A model generated the notes under the pieces. The model made no database searches, was not told the DNA's origin, and saw only the letters and a list, made by a program, of their open reading frames with translations. This document shows, piece by piece, positions 43,839-54,006 of a DNA stretch of 64,000 nucleotides. Origin of the DNA: Mesocentrotus franciscanus (Eukaryota; Echinodermata; Echinoidea; Camarodonta; Strongylocentrotidae); contig CP137680.1 of the NCBI GenBank assembly GCA_037976565.1, positions 26,545,373-26,609,372 on the forward strand. The letters are read 5' to 3'. The number at the start of each line of letters is the position of its first letter. The first letter of the stretch is position 1. Position numbers and translations under genes: made by a program.

Positions 43839-45722
43839 CCTTGAACCTTGAAGAAGTACTCTCCCAAAAGCGTAAACGCTGTCCTGGAGAGGGATGTGCT
43901 GTGGTGCGTGCTACTGGTGAAAGTGATGATGGTTGTTCGCCGTGCACTATATACAATGTGCAGGGTGCAGTGTGCAGGTGGTGCAATTGTGTCCCTCATT
44001 ACAACATCTTCAGGGGCAGGGGCGGCGCCATAATCTGTATGACGGGTAATGCCGCTCCTCTAAAGCCCTGGATGGTAGTTGCAGTGACAGCGTTGCTTGG
44101 GAGAGCGTTCCAGACACGGACTGCTCTGGGAAACATGCTATACATGTAGCAGTTAACTCTGCAAAATGGTTGAGTGAACCGGAAGTTGTGGGTTTGATGT
44201 TGTGTTCGTTGTGGTCTGGTGATGCCTGTAATGAGTCGGATTTCAGGAGGCAGAGAGATCTGAACAAGATTGCGGTGTACTTTGAAGAGCATCTCGCATT
44301 GATTGAGCAAGCGGCGGTGTTGTAGTGTGTCCCAGCCAAGAGATGACAGCATGGTGGTGACACTAGATTCTCTTCGGTAATCATGGAGGACAAATCTGGC
44401 AGCTTGTCTCTGTATGCTCTCTATGAGTTTGATCTCCTTCTGGGTGTGTGGATTCCATGCACTTGAGGCATATTCCAACTGGGGTCGTACAAGTTGCTTG
44501 TATGCAATGTCCTTGACTTTCTGGTCACATTTCCCAAGGGCTCGACGTACGACTCCAAGAGTTCTTGCAGCTTTTGCTTGAATCTTCTGTGCATGGGTAT
44601 TCCAGCTCAGGTTGTCAGCCACTGTGACTCCAAGATATTTATAGGAGGTAGCTTTGGGAACCGCTTTTCCATTGATGTCGAAGTCAAAGTTCAAGGGACT
44701 CCGCTTCAGAGAGATGCACATGTGGGCACATTTCTTCACATTGAAAGACATATCCCAAAGGTCTGCCCATTCTGCCAGTGTGGAAAGATCTTGCTGTAAG
44801 GCTGTGTGGTCATCTTGTGTGTGGATACTGCGGTACAAGACACAGTCATCAGCAAAGAGTCTTATTGATGATGATACATCTTCACATATGTCGTTGATGT
44901 ACATAAGAAACAAGGCCGGACCAAGGACTGATCCCTGAGGGACCCCAGAGAGGACATCAGCTGATGGTGATGTGGCTCCATTTACTGACACAGTTTGGGA
45001 TCGGCCAGTCAGGAAACCATGGATCCAGTTGAGAGTTGGTCCTTGGATTCCGTAGAACTTCAGCTTGTGAACTAGCTTTCGATGTGACACCCTGTCAAAC
45101 GCCTTGCTGAAATCAAGGAAGATCACGTCAGTTTGGTGCTGCTGGTTGATGTTGCTAGCCCAATCATTAACGGCTTCTACAAGCTGGGTCTCACAGGAAC
45201 GTCCTTGCCGGAATCCATGCTGATTAGGAGTGATGATGTCATTGTTTGCCAAAAACTCGGACATGTGGCTCAAGATGATGTGCTCGAGGATCTTGCAACA
45301 GATGCATGTGAGGGACACAGGTCTGTAGTTAGATGGGTCACTTTTGTCTCCTGATTTATAGATGCTTGCCACCCTAGCTCTCAACCAATCCTTTGGTAGG
45401 ACTCCACTATCGTATGACTGTTGGTAGAGGTGAGTGAGAAGCGGTGTGATCTCATCTGCATAGTCCCTCAACATTCTGGCTGATAGCTCATCTGGACCAG
45501 TAGCTTTGTTTATCTTGAGTCCATGTAGTTGTTTGTTGACACCTGGGCTGCTAATGAGAAGGTTCTCAATTGGTTCGTACGGTGAGTGGCCCTTGTCAGG
45601 TAGTGCTGATGTGTCATTGTCATGAGTAAAGACTGATGAAAACTGAGTATTCAGGGCGTTTGCTTTATCTTCATTGGTCGAGTACATTTGACCTTCGACC
45701 TTGAGTGTTGGAATTCCAGCAG
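43839..45722 (-). mobile_element. Young 5'-truncated CR1-like LINE with intact 562-residue RT frame
   Basis: The frame from 45687 to 43999 is uninterrupted, and the sequence upstream of its first Met stays open to the insertion border at about 45722, so the start is a truncation and not a true start. Motifs in order: NKATGPDELSARML, SNYRPVSLTCICCKILEH, PNQHGFRQGRSCETQL, FLDFSKAFDRVSHRKL, SGVPQGSVLGPALFLMYIND, FADD (44845-44856) with CVLYR, KYLGVTVADNLSWN, LEYASSAWNP, RVWNALPS. The 3' end (about 43845) carries CTTCAAGGTTCAAGG, a short tandem tail. It sits inside the older L2-like copy. A 5'-truncated copy cannot start a new cycle by itself. Confidence 0.92.
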
Positions 45723-45910
45723 ATTGCAGTATTATTAAAGTACGCTGATCATACTGTGATAACGGGCTACTTGTTTGATGCTATTGATTACGTTTCTCAA
45801 GTTCATTAGTTTGTTAATTGGCGTGATCGTCATCACCTGTCCTTGAATACAAGTAAAACCAAAGAAATTGTCATTGATATCCGGAGGGGCAATACACATC
45901 ACAAACATCT
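45723..45910 (+). mobile_element. L2-like LINE fragment, 3' piece after the nested insertion
   Basis: It continues the fragment ending at 43838 and matches 13533-13720 of unit 1, including CGTGATCGTCATCACCTGTC and CGGAGGGGCAATACACATC. Confidence 0.85.
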
Positions 45911-46933
45911 AGTTTATATCTATATTCTATATTCACCTCATAAGTAATGAATGTAAATATGTATTGAAACTATGGAAATAAAAACCTCGCTTGAGGATAA
46001 GAGAAAAAAAATATTCACCTCATAATCTGATATCCCTTAATTTTACACTACATAACTATGTAGATATATATCAAAGTACTTTAACAGGATACATGTCATG
46101 ATACTTTCCCAGGCAAATATTATCATTATTTCAATATTCTGAAACCAACATGTATATTTAAAACATTAAGGAATAATGGTAATGCATTCATGATATGTAT
46201 TGCGTATATTTAAGTAAATAATCATATGCATGTAGGCAAATGTATTCAAATTGTAAAACATAATGTGATTCGTTTAATGTTCTATGTAATTGTAAAATTA
46301 TTGTACCTTTTAACAAAGCCAATGGAAACAGAATTTCTATGTATTACCATGGATCAATAAAGATGAAATGAAATAATGTATAACTCACCACGACTGGAAG
46401 AATAAATCGGTCTTTGTGCAAACTTTGGAGGTATACAGTGACTCTGTTGGGTCGACTATTTTCCTCGGGCCTGTATTAGCGGTTAGTTCATGCATGTACA
46501 CAGAAATGTGATTGCACTTACAATTACGGAAGTGTATATATGAGAACCTTGGCCCCTCACATACGTTCACGAACCAATTAAACCATTTTGGTGATAAGCG
46601 AAGGGCCAAAGTCAGAAAAGAGGAGTTTGCCTGCCACTACCACACAAACTAAGTACACCTTGTTCATTAGAAATATTTTATCATAATACACGATACTTCA
46701 GAGTTTTTTAAAATCTTTCTTGTAGCCGTCACCCTTAAGTCGGCGGCCCTTTTCTCGAAAATTTTGAAAATAATATTTCAAGGAAACCTTGAATCCCCAT
46801 GAGTTCGTGTCATTTAAAAGAGAATTAAATTATCTACATTTCCATATCGATTTAAACAGAAATGATATTAAGTTACATCTGACGTATTGTGTATAATGAT
46901 AAAATCTTTCGAATAAACAAGGTGTGCTTAGTT
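45911..46933. other. AT-rich spacer with two LINE-like tails and shared unit sequence
   Basis: Possible LINE 3' tails lie at about 45965-46010 (GGAAATAAAAACCTCGC then an A run) and 46320-46378 (GGATCAATAAAGATGAAATG). From 46380 the shared landmark TGACTCTGTTGGGTC resumes, up to the hAT element at 46934. No gene is present. Confidence 0.5.
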
Positions 46934-47220
46934 CAGTGGCGGATCCAGGAGGGGGGCCCGGGGGGCCCTGGCCTCCTCCCCTAGCAAAAAACACCCTTTT
47001 TTGTAAAAAAAAAAGAGAAGAAGATGGGCCCCCTCCCCTGGCGCTCAAGGGGTGGAGGTTGAAAAAAGCACCCCCCGTCGAGCAAAAAAAAACAAAAAAA
47101 CAAAATGAGTGCTTAATTCCCCCACTGAGCGAAAAATCGACCGGCACGATTTTCAAATTTTCGCACGAAGTGGGCCCCTTTTTTGGCCCCCTCTCTTGTC
47201 GCCGGCTGGATCCGTCCCGG
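46934..47220. mobile_element. hAT-type MITE, TIR CAGTGGCGGATCCAG
   Basis: It begins CAGTGGCGGATCCAGG and ends GGCTGGATCCGTCCCGG, a slightly decayed end. CTTAGTT flanks both sides (7 of 8 bases of the duplication agree). It is a relative of the 7.97, 35.0, 35.4 and 56.3-kb copies. Confidence 0.85.
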
Positions 47221-47898
47221 TCTTAGTTTGTGTGGTAGTGGCAAGCAACTAAAAAACTAAGCATGATATTGACTTTGCCCTCCGCTTAGATTAGAAATGT
47301 CAGTTTCTGAACCCAACAAACCGAGTATAGAGGGCGATTTCTGGGAAGTTCAAAGCAGTTATAGTTTTGTTTAGATCAAATTAAAAAGGTGCACAAGATG
47401 TCGAATTCCCTTAATTATGGAGGATACTGTATATACGTATTAATTAATTATTGAACTACATGTATGGCACAATATCTAATATTATCTAAGCATTCTCATA
47501 TCATGATAAATCACTTACTATGTCATTATTGCAGGGGCCTTTTTTGAAAGTTCAGGGACTAAACGGGCTCGGTTCTGGAATCATTTTTTTCGAGTTTGTG
47601 GTGGGGGGCCTCCACGGGGCTCGGATAGGCTTCTGTTGCTTCCAAGCCCTTCGATTTTCTTCCCATTGTCTTAAAAAAAAATTAGGGGGCGGAGACCAGG
47701 GAAACGCAACATCTAAGCGACCATAAACGTATAGATAGCGACTAAATGGGGAAGAACAACTTTGCATTCTAGGGACGCCCTATGACAACAATTTTTTTCG
47801 CGAGGATTGAGCGCAGCGCCGAGCAATATACTTTGAATTCTGAGTTGAGTACACTTTTGACCACTTCCTTCTTTCTCACAGTGATGTTAGGTAACTTT
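47221..47898. repeat. Shared unit sequence (unit 4)
   Basis: It carries TCAGTTTCTGAACCCAAC (47300) and ATTGAGCGCAGCGCCGAGCA (47806), found at matching points in the other units. No gene is seen. Confidence 0.6.
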
Positions 47899-50270
47899 CA
47901 TGGGTGTCGATCACGGGGGGGATGGGGGGATATATCCCCCAATATTTCAGGTGGGGATGGCCTGTACAATCATCCCCCAATAATTCACCATCAAAAAAAA
48001 AAAAAATGAAGAGAAAATTAACGATGAGAGCCCGATGAGAGTATTTAATGGTTATTACTCGCAAGATGACCATCAATATACACATTATGCTATCTCATTT
48101 TCATAATACATACATATATAAATAGAAAACGAAGTAAATGAGACAACCGTATATGAGACAAGAATAAATTGAATTCTCGCTCATACGGCTTCATCAGGAA
48201 TCGATGAATTTATTCAATTTATTCAATCAACAGCATCATAGAAATGCAGTGCGCCAAATGCAAAGCCGCAGCGTTAAAAAGCAACGAGCTAAATGTTAAG
48301 CGCGAAGCGCAAAAGTGCAAAAAGAAGTAGAGAGTGGGAGAGAGAGATAATGAGAGACAGAGAGGATAATAACCCAGGTAGCAAGCCCATGTGGGACCCA
48401 CATGGATCCCATATTCTCTGAAACATGGGCCCCATATGGAAAACCATCTGGGGCCCTAAGGCATCTGCACCCAAGAAGCATATGGGACCCATATAAGACA
48501 GATGGGACCCATACCAAACTGGGCCCAAATGGGTATGCCCAGCTTAATCCCATCTGGTACCCATATTGGTTAACCCAGATATATCCCATGTGGGTAACCC
48601 AGATTTTCCCCATGTGTTACCCATATGGGCATATTCATATTCTACCAATATGTGTACGCCCAGCTCATTCCCATCTGGAACCCATAAGGGCTGGCCCGGA
48701 TAGATCCCATATGGGTTACTAAATATTGGCCCCATATGGGATACATAATATATGGGTTCCATTTAATAGCCCAGATGGCACAAGTGACCCAGATCATCCC
48801 CATATGGGCCCCATATGGGCTTGCTACCTGGGAAAAAGGGAAAGGGGAAGAAACGGGCAGAAGAAAAAAGGAAGGGGGAAGAGAAAAGGAAGAAAGACAA
48901 GAGAAAGAGGGATATATATATTCCAGCATTTCTTTCAGGAAACTGATGTGAATGGGCGATGAAAAAAGAGGTTGACTTTAAAGTAACCTACAATGAAATA
49001 TTGCTCATGTTTATTTCTTACAATGTCAAAATTACTTTACGGGATCCCCTCCCTAAAAGCTTAGGCATGTGTGATGGTAGGTATGAGGTTAATGCATGAT
49101 CAGGAATTAGTTGAGTGGATGGAAAAGAAGTGAGAAATAAGCTGAAAGAAAGATGGAAAATTGCCATGGAATGATGGAAGGCAATGTGAGACAGGCCCAA
49201 CATGTTCTAAAACAAGTAATAATATTCAAGAATAGTTATGATTTCTTTCACCTAGGAGTTCTTCAAAAATAATTAAAAACGAGTAAATAATCAATGTCAC
49301 ATTATTAACAGGGCTTAAAAGGAAAGTGAAAAGAAAAACAAGAAACAAAAAGATTGAATGAAATTTGGGACCTTTTGTTTATAACACCCTTCCAATAATA
49401 ATGCACCTTCTAAGACTGGTTATAGTTTTTGAAAAAAAAATAGTGCTCTGGTCAGGGCCTTAGGGGAATATTATGCTTATATTTTAGAGCGTATCTGGTA
49501 TGATAAGTATATCTGGGTGAAGAAGGAGATAATGGAAGTTTGTTGTTTGGTAGTTGGAACGTAAGTTTTATATTATGTTTTTAAGAAACAGACAGTTTGT
49601 ATGAGATCAGGAGTGGAAATTTTCTGTCATTTTGAGAACCAAATTTTGCATCAGTGATATTCTGTTTCATTGAATTGAGTTTCCCGCAGAGAGGATTCAG
49701 TTGGTTTAATTAAAGAAGGAAGAGAGTCAAATGAAGAACCAAAAGCAATATGTTTTTCATTTACTAATGAGAACTATGTTTTTTTAGATCTCCTTACACA
49801 GAATATTGGAATGGGTTTTCACGATGAATGTTGTTTGGAGACATCAATATTCATAAAATGTATGTTTCTATCACCAGGAAATAAAGAATTTTCTGTCTAC
49901 ATGAACCTTTCCTGGTTGCTTATTAATGCATTTGCCCACTGGTAACATAATACTTTCACAAGTTGATATCCCTCACCATTGGATTTTTTTGGTAATGTCT
50001 AAATTTCGTTTAAAAATAGATGATATCAGTCTGGTAGGCCTACACTGCAGGCAAGAGTCAGGACTAACATTTAGCATGTTATTAATTTTATTACCACTCT
50101 TATATTCTCTGAAATGTTATCTTTATTGAGGGTGACTTGAAAAAGTTAATAACTTGGAAGGGAGGGTGCAACCTGCCACACGCTTCTACCTCTTGGTTGC
50201 TTTGATCCATTGCCGAAAATATTTTGGCACCTATCATCCCCCCAACCACGGATACAAATCGACACCCCTG
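47899..50270. mobile_element. hAT-type element of 2.4 kb, TSD GTAACTTT, with a nested element
   Basis: Ends CATGGGTGTCGATC and ATCGACACCCCTG pair. GTAACTTT is exactly duplicated (47891-47898 and 50271-50278). The uninterrupted site exists in unit 1 (GCTAACTTTATATAATAC at 14301) and, changed, in units 3 and 5. The interior holds a GGGGGATATATCCCCC hairpin, a Penelope-like CTGATGAAGCCGTATGAGCG motif at about 48170-48200 (minus strand), and the TIR element at 48373-48832. I see no hAT transposase frame in the remaining 1.9 kb, so it is probably non-autonomous. Confidence 0.85.
48373..48832. mobile_element. Inverted-repeat element built from CCCATATGGG palindromes
   Basis: The left end CCCAGGTAGCAAGCCCATG and right end CATATGGGCTTGCTACCTGGG are inverted copies over 23 bp with one mismatch. 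The interior is a loose array of palindromic CCCATATGGG and variants (CCCATATTGG, CCCATGTGGG) spaced about every 15-30 bp. No target duplication is evident. It lies inside the hAT-type element. Confidence 0.75.
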
Positions 50271-50308
50271 GTAACTTTATATAATGTACAAATAATGAAT
50301 GCTTATGA

Positions 50309-50430
50309 GTTCAATAGTGCGAATATTTTCATGAGTTGAAAGGTTAACATTTTATTCGACGAGGCGTCAGCCGAGTTGAATAGAATTAACGTTAATCTTT
50401 CAACGAATGGAAATATTTGCACTATCGAAC
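50309..50430. mobile_element. Short foldback element with 40-bp arms
   Basis: GTTCAATAGTGCGAATATTT at the left pairs with AAATATTTGCACTATCGAAC at the right, and the arms extend to GTTAAC and GTTAAT. The centre contains CGACGAGGCGTCAGCCG. It is about 122 bp in all. Confidence 0.75.
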
Positions 50431-50477
50431 GAATGAAAAACAATCATTATTTGTTTTAATATACAAGTTGAGTAAAA

Positions 50478-50627
50478 AAAATAGCACCCCCCGTTGAGCA
50501 AAAAAGGTTACCTTACCACCCCCCCCCCTGCTTATTCACCGCCTGGCTGAGTCGCCGCTAAATATTTTCTCATTAATTGGGCCCCCTCTCTGGCCCCCTC
50601 TCTTGCCGCCGGCTGGATCCGCCCCTG
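50478..50627. mobile_element. Truncated hAT-type MITE (right half)
   Basis: CACCCCCCGTTGAGCAAAAA and the end GCCGGCTGGATCCGCCCCTG match the right part of the family seen at 35.4, 46.9 and 56.3 kb. The left end is missing. Confidence 0.7.
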
Positions 50628-53022
50628 TGGTAAGCCCTAATGAAATTTGTATTTTACACGATCAAAACGTGGCCTGTGTATTGATCATACATATTAAGGA
50701 AGCACAAGACTAATAATGCAGTGGTTAACAGGTTCGAGTGAGCAGAGCGACCGAGCTAGAAGATTTTAAACTGTGGAATACTGAATCTATGCATTCTTCA
50801 GCATCCTACAGCCAAATGACTGCATATACAAAACAAAATGTTGTATGTGTGAGGAAAATTTTGCGTGTGTGTGTGTGTGTGGGGGGGTGGGGATCCAGCA
50901 CCCTCATCTCTGTGGCCCATGTCTTGAGTGGTATGAATTGACGTGATTGAAAAGTGAGAATACCAGAAATACACAAGTCACATTAATGAGACCCACACCA
51001 AACTAACAACACATTAAACAAGATCCAAAAAACTGAAACCATAATAAAAATTGATATACTGTATGTTTATTTTTTTAAATAAAATGTTTATTTTCCTAAA
51101 ATGTTCTATGATTAATACAAAATAAATCACCTTTGGATATTTTATTTATACAAGCCTATAAATATCATATTTAAATGTCAACTTCATTGAACATTTGCAT
51201 GTTATGTCATGCTTTGTATTTAGGTTCAAGTTCCCCAAAGAAGGAACCTGTAGGTAGGAGTCTAAGGAAAATGCGTTATATCAAATCCACCATCACATAG
51301 ACTTTCAAGGAGTCAACTCAATTTAATGTCCTATTTCATGGCTCATAGAAATGAAATATAAACAAAACAGATAGAGTCGTGTGATCCCGTTCTATTGTTG
51401 TGAAACAAGACATCACCATCATTCAAAATCTGTCTAAATCTTATGGCAAGATACCAGAAGAAAACATATTTCAGTTGAAAGGAAAATATTCATAATACTG
51501 GCGTAGTTCACTGCTTTTTGAAGCAGGTGACAACAAAAAATGGTGAAAAGATTTAAACAGGCCTTCCCCGAAAAAAACTGACCTTTAATCTGAATACAAA
51601 GCATGAATTAACTCGTACTATAGCGTAAGGAAAAGGCGTTATACCAAATAAACCAGCATAAAAATATCACTTTTTGAATGTATCTTCACAGTTATAGATG
51701 TTCATGAATAAAATGGAAACAAGAAGAAGAATATGATAAAGAAGAAGAAGAATACGATGATAAAGAAGAAGAATATGATGAAGAAGGAGAAGAAGATGAT
51801 GAAGAAAAAGAGGAGAAGATGCAGAAGAAGATGAAGAAGTAGAATAAAAAGAAGAGGATAAAGCAGAATAAGATGATATAGAAGAAGAAGAATTTAACGA
51901 CCTTTTCCCAACAATTATCGTTACTGATTGTTTTAACTTGTTACAAGAATATGAACAATTGTAGTAAAGATAACGATATTATAGCCACTGTAATAGGTAT
52001 ATTTACGAAAACTAAACAGTAAGAGTCAGTTTCTGATTACGGGTTCAATACTCAATATCAAAACAAATCGTGATTTTTCTTTGTAAGAGGTGCATTGAAT
52101 TGTTACATAATAGTATAATCTTTGAAGAGCATTTTCGAGCAAATTATCTCCTTATATTATATCACGTTCTTTTTAATTTACCTTCTTCTTTCCCCTAGCT
52201 CTCAACTCCCCCCCCCCCTTCGATTGGGGTGGGGGCACGTCGGGTGGGGGCACGTGCGCCCCCGTAGCTACGCCACTGATCATCATTATTCTAGTACATT
52301 AAACGAGCGTAAGCTCTACCCATCGTCTTTGATTCAAAATGAAGAAAGATAAACAAATTACGACTAAATTCACGCTTGCCGTACAAAATATACTTTAAAA
52401 AGTCACTTGACTGTATTAAGAAAAAGTTATTCGAAAATCAAAGTTTGCCGGACAAAATGGACAAATAAAAAATACATTTGCGGGGATTTTGTCATTTTGA
52501 TAGCTAAAATTCTACCATTATACTTTTCCTTTCATGGAGAATTATCCCCCCCCCCCCTCCATTCGACCTTATAACAACATTTTGGAATATATGAATCCGA
52601 GTTTTTCAGATGATGTGAGGCCCATTCACATGCACAGAGTGACACATTCCTTAAGTTTTTTTTTTCCTTTTTAAAAATAGCGAGCTCCATTCTGGTACAT
52701 TGCTCCGCCGTGCCTCCTTGTCTTCTGGTAGAAGAATTCCGATCAAAACTGAAACTAAATCAAGTGTAGGCCTTCAATTGGGTATTGGGGCGATCAGATT
52801 TAATGATTTAAATGGGCGCATTTTGGAAGCTCAGAAAGTATTGGATGGGACAATATGCCCAACGACGATAGCCCCATTCCGTTGGTTCACTCTCTCTTTT
52901 AATTTGTTTTTGATCATCTTTCATTAGAAGTGTAATTTGTAGAAAATATCACTATCCGCATCCTCAAACTTTGCATGAAGAGGTAACCTGCCCCCAACTC
53001 GTCGAAATCCAATGGAGATGAA
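50628..53022. repeat. Shared unit sequence with GAA/GAT simple repeat and the region downstream of RING copy 5
   Basis: Landmarks correspond one by one to 14.45-18.3 kb: GAGTGAGCAGAGCGACCGAGC (50736), CCCACACCAAACTAACAAC (50991), CAACTTCATTGAACATTTGC (51179), the GAAGAAGAAT tract (51720-51900) and GATGTGAGGCCCATTCACAT (52611). A hAT-like right end (GTAGCTACGCCACTG) is at 52264-52278. The Penelope palindrome of unit 1 is absent here. No gene is supported. Confidence 0.65.
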
Positions 53023-53643
53023 TCAATGGAATACAGTAATCAACTCCGAGATTCTACTGCGACACAGAGGACAAAGGCCGTCCCCCGTTGTGAGAACTTC
53101 TCTTGCGCATTTTTCGCACGTATACAAGTGGCGACATGGAAGCAAGACGCAGTTCTTCCTCTGATCTAAACAAATGGTGCATAGATTTTCTTCAGGATTA
53201 GATGTACGACTACTGCTTGTAGGTTTTTCTTTTAAGGTATTCAACTTTATATAAATGTTGATTAAAAAGCAGCTGAATACAAAAGCGATGATAAATCCAA
53301 TGATAAGAGAAATGACAACGATTCTCCATTGAGAGTTCAATGAACTTTCAATATTCTTAAATCGCTCATAATAGAGGTCATTCAAGTACAAGTCTGTGTC
53401 CATGTCAGGGTGGGGTTCCCCGGCTACCCACCACGAAAAAGCCAAGTAGAAAAGATAACGAGACCACGTATCTGTCAGCAATCCAAATAAAATCTGCCAG
53501 ACCATCTGCAGGATGCTGTAGGTCAACCCAATACAGATCACCACCTTGACTTCAAAAGCTCTGTTCACTGGAGGCACATCTCGATCTATAAATTGAAGAG
53601 TTCTTTCCAGAGTTCCAGTCAAACGATTCACAGTTGTCTCCAT
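53023..53643 (-). CDS. Membrane RING-finger protein, copy 5, lacking the second membrane segment
   Basis: An intact frame of 206 residues. After the first hydrophobic segment (about 32-58) it goes through DTWSRYLFYLAFSWW directly to an acidic stretch at 78-90. About 23 residues containing most of the second hydrophobic segment are missing, yet the frame is kept. The third segment (about 107-129) and the RING remain, with ligands C155, C158, C170, H172, C176, C179, C191 and C194. One fewer membrane crossing could change which side of the membrane the RING or the N-terminus faces. It is more divergent in the acidic region (MDTDLYLNDLYYERF) than the others. The kept frame and zinc ligands suggest it still makes a protein, but this cannot be proved here. 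Confidence 0.8.
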   Translation of the reverse strand: METTVNRLTGTLERTLQFIDRDVPPVNRAFEVKVVICIGLTYSILQMVWQILFGLLTDTWSRYLFYLAFSWWVAGEPHPDMDTDLYLNDLYYERFKNIESSLNSQWRIVVISLIIGFIIAFVFSCFLINIYIKLNTLKEKPTSSSRTSNPEENLCTICLDQRKNCVLLPCRHLYTCEKCAREVLTTGDGLCPLCRSRISELITVFH

Positions 53644-53719
53644 TTTAAGGTTTCGATCTCAATAATTCAGTTTCTCCGTTGAGATGTAAAATGTTGGTAG
53701 CTTACCGATGGATTTATCC

Positions 53720-53735
53720 CTGTTAGCAGAATAAA
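53720..53735 (-). other. Conserved splice acceptor upstream of RING copy 5
   Basis: TTATTCTGCTAACAG is followed by GGATAAATCC. The AG is kept, with two extra bases after it relative to the other copies. Confidence 0.45.
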
Positions 53736-54006
53736 TTGAAATTGAAACATTATATTTAGGTTCTGAATACATTACAAAGAAGGAAACACAATGTCCACTC
53801 CTATACTTTTCACACTCAGCGCTCCTTTTAAATAACTCGTAAAATTCTGATCCAAGATGGCCGTTACTCAGGGGTGTCTGTTGGGTTCATTATTATTTTC
53901 CACCTATTCAATACTTATACTTTACTTCCCGCAGACTGTTTATCTAATGGTAATGTGGATAATACTACTACTTTAACCGTAACTATATTGACATTTTGTA
54001 TAATAC

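Noticed and set aside
43637..44149. 170-residue plus-strand frame across the LINE border
   Set aside because: It joins the old L2-like fragment to antisense of the nested LINE and would not be a real protein.
48165..48205. Hammerhead-like CTGATGAAGCCGTATGAGCGAGAA on the minus strand
   Set aside because: The second core half is GAGAA rather than GAAA, and the long pairing around it has the wrong order for a hammerhead; kept only as a Penelope-like motif.
48400..48960. Trp/Tyr/Met-rich frames such as those with repeated MGP or SHMG
   Set aside because: They are translations of the CCCATATGGG palindrome array.
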